Source: a virus. Taken from it: 36,723 bases of DNA. The translations under genes were made by a program, and so were the position numbers. The stretch spans positions 1-36,723 of IMG/VR virus record IMGVR_UViG_3300048927_000772; one strand, given 5' to 3'. The notes beneath the pieces were generated by a model. That model was not told the origin of the DNA. It saw only the letters and a program-made list of their open reading frames with translations, and searched no databases. Below are positions 1-5,739 of the stretch, in pieces (position 1 is the first letter of the stretch; the number at the start of each line of letters is the position of its first letter).

Positions 1-147
1 TTAAATAATGTGCATCCAGGTTATAACCCCTTCAAGACTATGTTCAGCAATTGCTTCGGTCTCTGTCAGATTAGCGTTAATAATTTCCGACAGTATTAAA
101 AATGCCACCATGGTGTGAAGAATACGAAAAAAAAGTAGCATATTCAT
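1..147 (-). CDS. small hypothetical protein, flanking DNA
   Basis: A 48-aa reading frame starting MNMLLFFRILHTMVAFLIL, with its stop at the very first bases of the window. The first ~20 residues are hydrophobic (possible membrane segment or signal); the rest is acidic. A GGAG lies 11 bases before the ATG, and an in-frame stop is found about ten codons upstream, so the start is reasonably defined. It lies outside the P2-like prophage, near a broken integrase, so it may be host or a remnant of an older element. I do not recognise the family. Confidence 0.4.
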   Translation of the reverse strand: MNMLLFFRILHTMVAFLILSEIINANLTETEAIAEHSLEGVITWMHII

Positions 148-391
148 GGGGTAACAGACTCCAGACTCGCAATTTCATTAATGAGCTCTTAGCATATTTA
201 CCCATAGTCTGAATCATACAAAAGAATTATTAGCATAACCTTAATTCTGAAAATTTCAGCAGACATTAGCTCACTTCATGATACTGATATCCATGAAATA
301 GGAATGATAACTATTATTATGATTTATTCTCTTCTTGTTACTCAGCAGATCCCCTATATATAATTTTAGTTTGCAGAATAATAATACTGAG

Positions 392-642
392 TTCATTCTC
401 AGTTCTGCCAGCAGAAAAACCGGCTGGCAGCCCGGCACGCTTCGAGCGGATAGCATTACCCAAGCATTCTGGCGCGCGGTAAAAAAGCGGTGTATCACAG
501 AGCAAAAGCCCGCAGTCTTGCTTCCCGGCTTTACGAGCGGGAATACGGCGCGGAATTTGCTCAGAAACCATTGGGGCATAAATCGATGAAAATGACGAAC
601 GTTTATCCTGATAGCCGCGGTACCGAGTGGACGGAGATATAG
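392..642 (+). pseudogene. lambda-type integrase, 3' fragment, frameshifted
   Basis: The frame ending at 640-642 reads SLASRLYEREYGAEFAQ, then LGHKSMKMTNVYPDSRG and TEWTEI. This is the C-terminal end of a lambda-family tyrosine recombinase, with the box II LGHKS and the catalytic tyrosine in TNVYPDSRG. An in-frame stop at 451-453 closes this frame. The preceding part (GTLRADSITQAFWRA) continues in another frame up to about 485, so at least one frameshift separates the two pieces. The N-terminal three quarters of the gene are missing. It marks an older integration event beside the present prophage and should be inactive. Confidence 0.75.
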
Positions 643-645
643 ACC

Positions 646-701
646 GGATTTAGGATTTAGGATTTAGGATTTAGGATTTAGGATTTAGGATTTAGGATTT
701 A
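646..701. repeat. (GGATTTA)8 heptanucleotide tandem repeat
   Basis: Eight perfect, uninterrupted copies of GGATTTA, plus a trailing GG, begin four bases after the stop of the integrase fragment. A perfect short array of this kind can change copy number by slippage. It is intergenic, between the broken integrase and the left end of the prophage, so a change in copy number would not alter a reading frame. Confidence 0.95.
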
Positions 702-935
702 GGGAGATGATAAAATTATCTTTATAAATCAAATAGTAAAAAAAAGACCGAATACTAATTTGATTTAATTTTATCCTTCAATATCATTAACTTGAAGAAA
801 AAACAATGAATTAATGGCGATAAAGTGGCGACCATTTATTTCCGGCATTTTCTGATTTACCATTACTTTTCGAGTTGAATTAGAGTAATTTAATATTCCC
901 ATTTCATAAGAAATATTTTCTCAATAGGATCAGTT
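702..935. other. left prophage end, non-coding, AT-rich
   Basis: This stretch has no convincing gene. It holds the arm-type repeats at 815-833 and the upstream region of parA, including the ribosome site AGGATCAGTT directly before the ATG at 936. The attL core should lie here, to the left of 815, but it cannot be fixed without the sequence beyond the right end of the window. No convincing sigma70 promoter could be picked out by eye. Confidence 0.6.
815..833 (+). other. candidate integrase arm-type repeat, left end
   Basis: TGGCGATA-AAG-TGGCGACC is a pair of 8-base direct repeats with an 11-base period. An almost identical pair, TGGCGACA-AAG-TGGCGACA, lies at 36687-36705 in the last codons of int. 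P2-family integrases bind pairs of direct repeats on each arm of attP. In the circular phage the two pairs would flank the core, which is the expected arrangement. The role is inferred from position and repetition. Confidence 0.55.
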
Positions 936-1976
936 ATGGCTAAGGTAGTTTGTCTTTTTAACCACAAAGGTGGAGTAAGTAAAACAACAACAGCCTTTAA
1001 TTTAGGGTGGATGCTAGCAAGCCTTGGTAAGAAAGTCGTACTCGCAGATTTTGATCCCCAATGTAACTTAACAGGAATGGTGCTTGGATTTGACGGATTC
1101 GAGGATCTTTCGGGGCATTACACTTCTACACCACCTAACAATGTTAAGGATGCCTTATCTCCAGCATTTGAATCAAAGCCGAAACAGATTGAGGGTGTTG
1201 AATGCTTACCAGTAAAGGGTAACCAAAATCTTCTTCTTCTGGCTGGTCACATAGGGATTTCTGAATATGAGACTACACTTGGTATAGCTCAAGAGTTGAG
1301 TGGTTCATTATTGACCCTCAAGAATCTACCTGGTGCTATTAGGTTTATGCTCGATAAAACTGCAGAAAAATATGAAGCAGATTATATTATTGTAGATATG
1401 AGTCCAAGCTTAGGTCCTCTCAATCAGAATCTATTAATGACCTCAGATTTCTTTATTGTCCCTTTGCATCCAGATTATTTCTCATCAATGGCATTGAGTT
1501 CTTTATCAAAAGCATTACCAAAATGGGCACAATGGGCAAAAGCCGCAAGCAAAGTTGACATTTTATCAAGTGCTGACTATCCCTTCCCTGAACCTAAAGC
1601 TCAATTCATTGGTGCCATCATTCAAAAATATCGACCTCGAAATGGCTCAGCGAGTTCTGCATTCCAGCATTGGATTGATAAATTGATTGAAGGTCTTCAA
1701 AATGAACTAATCCCTAGCTTAGTTAGTTCTGATCTTCTAAATATTACGGAGTACAAAAGCCGTATAGGAACTGATCCTTGGGTTCCGATACTTTCTGTAT
1801 CCGATTTTAACAGTTTAATTGCTTTATCCCAGGAACATCAGGTACCAATCTACGGACTCACGCAAGACTTAGTAGCACAATATGGTGCAGTGTGGGAAAA
1901 AACAGCTAGTAACATGGCTTCTTTTGAAGAGTCTTTCCGTGAATGTGCAGAAAAATTCATTAAGCTAACTAATTAG
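936..1976 (+). CDS. ParA/MinD-family ATPase (cargo)
   Basis: A 346-aa protein with the deviant Walker A motif HKGGVSKTTT (residues 10-19; signature K11 and K16), the Walker A' region LADFDPQCN (36-44) and Walker B IIVDMSPS (151-158). It is therefore a SIMIBI-class ATPase of the ParA/Soj group, which dimerises on ATP binding and often acts as a nucleotide-dependent switch. The C-terminal third is longer than in minimal ParA and I cannot assign it. No ParB or parS is seen, and an integrated prophage needs no partition. It is followed after 23 bases by a HEPN gene in the same direction, so a two-gene operon is likely. It is AT-rich compared with the late genes, which suggests separate acquisition. 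A defence or toxin-control role is inference. Confidence 0.8.
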   Translation: MAKVVCLFNHKGGVSKTTTAFNLGWMLASLGKKVVLADFDPQCNLTGMVLGFDGFEDLSGHYTSTPPNNVKDALSPAFESKPKQIEGVECLPVKGNQNLLLLAGHIGISEYETTLGIAQELSGSLLTLKNLPGAIRFMLDKTAEKYEADYIIVDMSPSLGPLNQNLLMTSDFFIVPLHPDYFSSMALSSLSKALPKWAQWAKAASKVDILSSADYPFPEPKAQFIGAIIQKYRPRNGSASSAFQHWIDKLIEGLQNELIPSLVSSDLLNITEYKSRIGTDPWVPILSVSDFNSLIALSQEHQVPIYGLTQDLVAQYGAVWEKTASNMASFEESFRECAEKFIKLTN

Positions 1977-1999
1977 AAGCAGGCCACAGAGGATAATCC

Positions 2000-2635
2000 A
2001 TGGAACCTATTTCTTATTATAATTCTGTTTGGCAGAGATGTGATGAAATGTCTGTCATACATTCCTACATTTCCAACCATGTTACAGTTGCTTTAAACAC
2101 AGACGAACTACTTAGGGCTGAGTGGGTTAGCAGGGTGAGCGCTCTCGATTTATACTTACATGAACTCATAACACAGCGAATGTTGATGATATTTTCAGGT
2201 AGTCTGCAACCTTCAAATGGTTTCAATAAGTTCCAATTCAGCGGAGATCTTCTTAATTCAGTCAAGCAAACTATTCCAGATGTGCAAAAGCAGTCACTTT
2301 TCGAATTAGAAATACGTAGAAAACTTGGATTTCTAACTTTCCAAGATCCTGAAAAAATTGCAGATGGCGTACGATTTGTCTCTGATATAGAATTATGGAA
2401 TGAAATAGTACTATTATTAGGTGCTACAGCAACAACAAAAAAAGCAGCTGCCAAATCGCTAAAAACCGACTTATCTCTAATTATAGAAAGAAGAAACAAA
2501 ATCGCGCATGAGGGTGACTTACAACCGGGCGCAATTCGTGAAGTATGGCCAATTGAAAAACAAGACTTGGTTGATGTTTCGAACTGCATTAATAAGATCG
2601 TTCAGTCAATAGATACTCTTATTAGTCACCCCTAA
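2000..2635 (+). CDS. HEPN-domain protein, putative ribonuclease
   Basis: A 211-aa, mainly helical protein with the HEPN signature RRNKIAHEGD: R165, N166 and H170 form the R-N-x3-H (Rx4H) motif of metal-independent HEPN RNases. The conserved N-terminal helix ALDLYLHELI (48-57) and the tail IVQSIDTLI resemble the RiboL-PSP-type HEPN group. Members of this superfamily serve as RNase effectors in toxin-antitoxin, abortive infection and CRISPR systems. It lies 23 bases after the ParA-like gene, so the ATPase may sense, hold or trigger it. The gene ends just before a bidirectional terminator shared with cI. The motif is clear; the substrate and the link to ParA are inferred. Confidence 0.75.
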   Translation: MEPISYYNSVWQRCDEMSVIHSYISNHVTVALNTDELLRAEWVSRVSALDLYLHELITQRMLMIFSGSLQPSNGFNKFQFSGDLLNSVKQTIPDVQKQSLFELEIRRKLGFLTFQDPEKIADGVRFVSDIELWNEIVLLLGATATTKKAAAKSLKTDLSLIIERRNKIAHEGDLQPGAIREVWPIEKQDLVDVSNCINKIVQSIDTLISHP

Positions 2636-2640
2636 CAAAA

Positions 2641-2669
2641 TTAACCCTCATTGAATAGGTGAGGGTTAA
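2641..2669. terminator. bidirectional terminator between HEPN gene and cI
   Basis: The perfect inverted repeat TTAACCCTCA / TGAGGGTTAA (10-bp stem, 9-base loop) lies between two convergent genes. On the minus strand it is followed directly by TTTTG, giving a good intrinsic terminator for cI. On the plus strand a T-run follows about 11 bases later. Confidence 0.85.
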
Positions 2670-2671
2670 TG

Positions 2672-3535
2672 TTAAAATAATTTTTTTAATAAATATAAAA
2701 CTAGCCCGATAGGCTTTACATCATTCAGAGAACATTCAAATTCCTCGCCTTCATTATTTAATTTGATTTTATTGCCAGGTCGTTTTGACACATTATAAAA
2801 GTCAAGTGTTCCATCAATTTCAAGAATCCAAAACCCATTTGAGATTTCATTAATACTCGTGTCAACTATCCCACTTCTGTTACCACCAACGATCAATGAC
2901 AACTTGTTATTGGATTCAAATTCGGAAATGAACTCCTTAGGCAAGTTACTAAACCCATCTGCATAAAGCTTTCCTGCTTTTAACAATTTTTTCTCTATCG
3001 ATATATTTTTATTATCTTCTTTGTAATTAAATACTTTTGTTTTAGTACCTAACGCAAGCCAATCTAAGTTGGCCCCAGTTTCTAATGCACAAGCAATGAC
3101 GACATCACCTGGAAAATATTCTCGTCTTATCCAGGTGCTGATTGTACCTGTAGAAATCTCAAGGTACTCACTCAACTCTTTTTGAGTACTAAATCCGTAC
3201 GCATCCATGACTCGTTGTAAAACGGGCCTTCCACCAGTAGAAATCATACTTTTAATTAATTTCTGACCTGATTTTTCAGAAAACCGTGGGTTTGGTGCTA
3301 GCTGCTTAAAGTTTGCATTTGCATATCCACCATTAGCAAGCCATTCGAGATCACATCCTGTATCAAGAGCACATTTTACAAACGCACTTCCAGGAACGCT
3401 ATTACGCTGCACCCAATTACTGACGTTAGCCGCAGAAACGCCCAACTTTTCAGCTAGTTGCTTCTGTGTTTCAACCCCATAAGCAGTTGAAAGGCGTTCC
3501 AAGATCTCTGAAGAACTACCCTTGCTAAATTCCAT
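2672..3535 (-). CDS. cI: 186-type CI repressor with two tandem HTH domains
   Basis: 287 aa; about 95 residues longer than the roughly 190-aa 186 CI. Residues ~11-69 and ~105-163 are two copies of the Bac_phage_CI_repr HTH domain. Aligned by eye without gaps, about 27 of 59 positions are identical, with shared AYG..TQK.L and CAL.TG..L.WLA.G signatures. Residues ~180-287 match the 186 CI C-terminal oligomerisation domain (AGKLYADGF, then FWILEIDG, then PIGLVLYL). It should repress the early promoter to its right and maintain lysogeny. There is no RecA-cleavable peptidase domain, as in 186, so induction needs another factor. Divergent from cox, with a 115-bp operator region between. The duplicated DNA-binding domain is very unusual. 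Confidence 0.85.
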   Translation of the reverse strand: MEFSKGSSSEILERLSTAYGVETQKQLAEKLGVSAANVSNWVQRNSVPGSAFVKCALDTGCDLEWLANGGYANANFKQLAPNPRFSEKSGQKLIKSMISTGGRPVLQRVMDAYGFSTQKELSEYLEISTGTISTWIRREYFPGDVVIACALETGANLDWLALGTKTKVFNYKEDNKNISIEKKLLKAGKLYADGFSNLPKEFISEFESNNKLSLIVGGNRSGIVDTSINEISNGFWILEIDGTLDFYNVSKRPGNKIKLNNEGEEFECSLNDVKPIGLVLYLLKKLF

Positions 3536-3650
3536 AAAGCACCAAAATAAACAAATGTTATTTACAAAAACTCATTTGATGATTTAAGATGCATACATAC
3601 CACATGCAACACCATAGAACTCAAATGACTGATACAGGAGATTTTGCTTT
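3536..3650. promoter_or_regulatory. cI-cox intergenic control region, candidate operators
   Basis: This 115-bp divergent region should hold the lysogenic and early lytic promoters. Three copies of the hexamer CAAATG/CATTTG occur at 3552-3557, 3573-3578 and 3622-3627. The last two share the longer core TCAAATGA in opposite orientation; the first two form an inverted pair. These are candidate CI or Cox sites. Cox has a GGAG ribosome site at about -15. Promoter hexamers are only weak matches by eye, so I do not fix start points. Confidence 0.5.
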
Positions 3651-4067
3651 ATGTCTGAACAGAATGCAATTCAAGCGGCCACTGATAAGAAAACCGTTTC
3701 TAAGGAACTCTTAAACTCTGTAGTTTCCCAGCTCCTTCCAGCGTTAGAGTCAGCCCTATCTGCAACCATCGTGAACTCAATAAGTTTGCAACTGACTACC
3801 CTCGCTAACTCCCCGACAATTTCAAAGAAAGATTTTGCTTCAATCAACGGGATCAGCTCCGCAGTCCTCGAAAAGTGGATCGCGAATGGGGTTGTCCTGC
3901 TTGCACCGACGCCTTCAACCACAATAACCCAGCAACGAAAAAACCGAAAAACAGGTCAAATGCAAACTGTCGTTATGGAACGTCATGGCAATGCCCTGAT
4001 CAATCTTGAGGCCTGGCGTGAGAAAAACCGTCAGCAAGCCATCAAGTGCCGCTACATAAATCGTTGA
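3651..4067 (+). CDS. cox: Cox-family regulator/excisionase
   Basis: A 138-aa protein in the cox position, first gene of the rightward early operon opposite cI. The C-terminal half carries a short winged-helix-like segment, TISKKDFASINGISSAVLEK followed by WIANG, and then LINLEAWREKNRQQA. This fits the phage regulatory Cox family, whose members repress the lysogenic promoter and act as directionality factor for integrase. The N-terminal ~50 residues are an extra helical segment absent from the ~90-aa P2 Cox. Assignment rests on motif and position. Confidence 0.7.
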   Translation: MSEQNAIQAATDKKTVSKELLNSVVSQLLPALESALSATIVNSISLQLTTLANSPTISKKDFASINGISSAVLEKWIANGVVLLAPTPSTTITQQRKNRKTGQMQTVVMERHGNALINLEAWREKNRQQAIKCRYINR

Positions 4068-4098
4068 GTCAGATTATTCAAACTAGCAGGGACTAACA

Positions 4099-4605
4099 AT
4101 GTTTGATTATCGCGTTTCCAAACACGCTCACTTTGACGATGCATGCAAGGCATTTGTGAATCGTCATAACCTTACCGAACTTGCAGCGCTTATGGGCACT
4201 AAACCCCAAATCCTGCGCAATAAGCTTAACCCTGAGCAACCTCATAAACTTACCTGTGAGGAAGTTCTTTTAATCACTGATTTGACTGAGGATGCCGCCC
4301 TTCTCGATGGCATGCTGGCACAGATAAATTGCCTGCCGTCAGTTCCGGTCAATGAGATTGCTACTTCTAATCTTTCAACCTACGCACTACAAGCAACTGC
4401 CGCCGTTGGTTCTATTGCAGCTGATGCGGTGAAAGGGGGTACGGTCAGTTCTCAGCGTCGAACGTCCTTACTCGAAGGTGTTAATGCAGGTATTCGCCAT
4501 CTGTCACTGATCGGTTTAGTTGTTCAAGGCCGAGTGCAGGCATCCCCTGCCCTGGCATCTGCGGTTGGTGCTATTGCAAGCGTCACGACAAATGGGCTGA
4601 TGTGA
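4099..4605 (+). CDS. cII: CII-family regulatory protein
   Basis: 168 aa. The N-terminal half (ACKAFVNRHNLTELAALMGT, then LRNKLNPEQPHKLTCEEVLL) is the CII/CP76 HTH-type domain found in 186-like phages, where CII activates the establishment promoter for lysogeny. The C-terminal ~70 residues are Ala/Gly/Val-rich. It follows cox by 31 bases and its stop lies 2 bases before the next start, so it belongs to the early operon. Confidence 0.85.
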   Translation: MFDYRVSKHAHFDDACKAFVNRHNLTELAALMGTKPQILRNKLNPEQPHKLTCEEVLLITDLTEDAALLDGMLAQINCLPSVPVNEIATSNLSTYALQATAAVGSIAADAVKGGTVSSQRRTSLLEGVNAGIRHLSLIGLVVQGRVQASPALASAVGAIASVTTNGLM

Positions 4606-4607
4606 CG

Positions 4608-4778
4608 ATGGCTGTTTCTATTGCTCAATTTTTGAAACAGCAAAGTCCATCTCGCCACTTCGGTAATGGCTGTATCGAGTTGCCTGGTGGAAAGCGCTGG
4701 AACCCTTCAATGTCACAAGCCACTGCCCCGCAGGCCGTGAGAAATTCAAAACCGCTTTTAAAGCGTCTGTTCAGTTGA
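4608..4778 (+). CDS. Fil-family filamentation protein
   Basis: A 56-aa product (MAVSIAQFLKQQSPS, then GGKRWNP) beginning 2 bases after the cII stop. The N-terminal SIAQFLKQQSP and the GGKRW segment match the phage Fil family; in 186, Fil blocks host cell division when expressed after induction. The tight spacing supports translation in the early operon. Family recognised from motif and position; function by analogy with 186. Confidence 0.65.
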   Translation: MAVSIAQFLKQQSPSRHFGNGCIELPGGKRWNPSMSQATAPQAVRNSKPLLKRLFS

Positions 4779-4785
4779 GGTGATT

Positions 4786-5088
4786 ATGTCTTTAGTGAAT
4801 GAAGAACATATTCAAATAGGCAAAAAACATCTTTCCAAAATTAAAGAGATGTTTGATTTCAGAAAGAATGTAGCGCAGGAAACATTTGATACTCAGCCGC
4901 TGCATATGCGTAGAACAATCTGTTTTCATGCTGGCTTATCTCGTCGCCATCTTGAGATGAAGTTTGCTGAATTAACACCGACGGAAAGGCATCAAGTAGT
5001 TGCTGCGCTAAATTCTTTGCTTGGTTTAACTGAATCACTGCCGAAATTCATCAGTGAAGATGACTGCAAGATAAACATTAAACACTAA
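4786..5088 (+). CDS. P2 gpB-like early replication protein (tentative)
   Basis: About 100 aa from the ATG at 4786 (MSLVNEEHIQIG); an in-frame GTG at 4780 is possible but less likely. The segment RRTICFHAGLSRRHLEMKF followed by ELTPTERHQVVAAL resembles, from memory, the middle of P2 gpB, which helps load the host DnaB helicase for lagging-strand synthesis. It is shorter than P2 gpB (166 aa). It lies in the early operon upstream of A, which suits a replication role. Confidence 0.5.
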   Translation: MSLVNEEHIQIGKKHLSKIKEMFDFRKNVAQETFDTQPLHMRRTICFHAGLSRRHLEMKFAELTPTERHQVVAALNSLLGLTESLPKFISEDDCKINIKH

Positions 5089-5153
5089 CCCGAATCCAAA
5101 TTAATTGGCGTAAACCCGCCGGGCATTCTTTTGCCTAAAAACAGGATTTTTAT

Positions 5154-5432
5154 ATGAATAATATTATTGAGAACACCCGTCAGAAAACTGTTGCTTTGCA
5201 ATTCAAGGGCATTGATTTAGCTTCAACAGAACGCGATTACACCTCTGTTCCTGATTTATCGTTGATGCTGGACACTGCTCGTAATGAAGAACGCGCTAAT
5301 CGAGCGGTGGTATTTGCTGGCCGCTTGGAAGCGATTGCCAGTTTTATCCTCAAACGAGAAATGACAGGAATTGAAGCTGCAGAAGCACTACGTATTGAAG
5401 CTAACCGAATCCAAAGTGAAGCGGAGGCGTAA
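5154..5432 (+). CDS. DUF2732-family phage protein
   Basis: A 92-aa product with the segment RNEERANRAVVFAGRLEAIA and the tail EAAEALRIEANRIQ. It matches the DUF2732 family, small proteins common in P2-like early operons and of unknown function. Translation appears coupled to the next gene, 2 bases downstream. No catalytic motif is visible. Confidence 0.7.
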   Translation: MNNIIENTRQKTVALQFKGIDLASTERDYTSVPDLSLMLDTARNEERANRAVVFAGRLEAIASFILKREMTGIEAAEALRIEANRIQSEAEA

Positions 5433-5434
5433 CT

Positions 5435-5659
5435 ATGGCTGATGTAATCGACACCGCTCAGGAGCGCGCTGATCTCATCCTTTCCGCCCAAATCCAAGCC
5501 GCCCGCGCAACTGTTGCGGGCATTTCCGCAATGTTCTGTATCGACTGTGACCGACCGATACCGAAGGAACGCCGTGCAGCTCTGCCAGGGGTTGAACTTT
5601 GTGTCTATTGCAAAGAACTCGCTGAGTTGAACGCCAGACATTACAGAGGCAACAAGTGA
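5435..5659 (+). CDS. TraR/DksA-type C4 zinc-finger protein
   Basis: A 74-aa protein with the C4 zinc motif FCIDCDRP (two Cys) and LCVYCKE (two Cys), 18 residues apart, after an N-terminal helix. This is the TraR/DksA fold. P2-like phages and F-type plasmids encode short members that bind the RNA polymerase secondary channel and alter host transcription. The gene overlaps the following GTG start by four bases. Confidence 0.85.
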   Translation: MADVIDTAQERADLILSAQIQAARATVAGISAMFCIDCDRPIPKERRAALPGVELCVYCKELAELNARHYRGNK

Positions 5660-5739
5660 TTGTTTTCTCTGTGGCGTTACTCATCCTGGCCGGTATTAAT
5701 GCTGGCTATCTGGTCATTGATATCAAAGACGGCATGTAA
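5656..5739 (+). CDS. 27-aa putative membrane peptide
   Basis: The frame starts with GTG in a GTGA overlap with the zinc-finger gene, reads MIVFSVALLILAGINAGYLV followed by IDIKDGM, and ends in TAATG, overlapping the start of gene A by one base. Residues 2-20 form one hydrophobic helix. Coupling at both ends argues for real translation, perhaps mainly to couple A translation. No family recognised. Confidence 0.5.
   Translation: MIVFSVALLILAGINAGYLVIDIKDGM

Noticed and set aside
335-589. An intact 84-aa protein overlapping the integrase fragment
   Set aside because: Its second half is explained by the integrase remnant in two frames; it has no ribosome site and no recognisable domain.
646-701. 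CRISPR-like or telomere-like array
   Set aside because: The units are 7 bases, directly adjacent and without spacers, so this is a simple tandem repeat.
936-1976. ParA as part of a plasmid or phage-plasmid partition system
   Set aside because: No ParB, no iterated parS-like sites nearby, an intact integrase and att-type repeats point to a chromosomal prophage.
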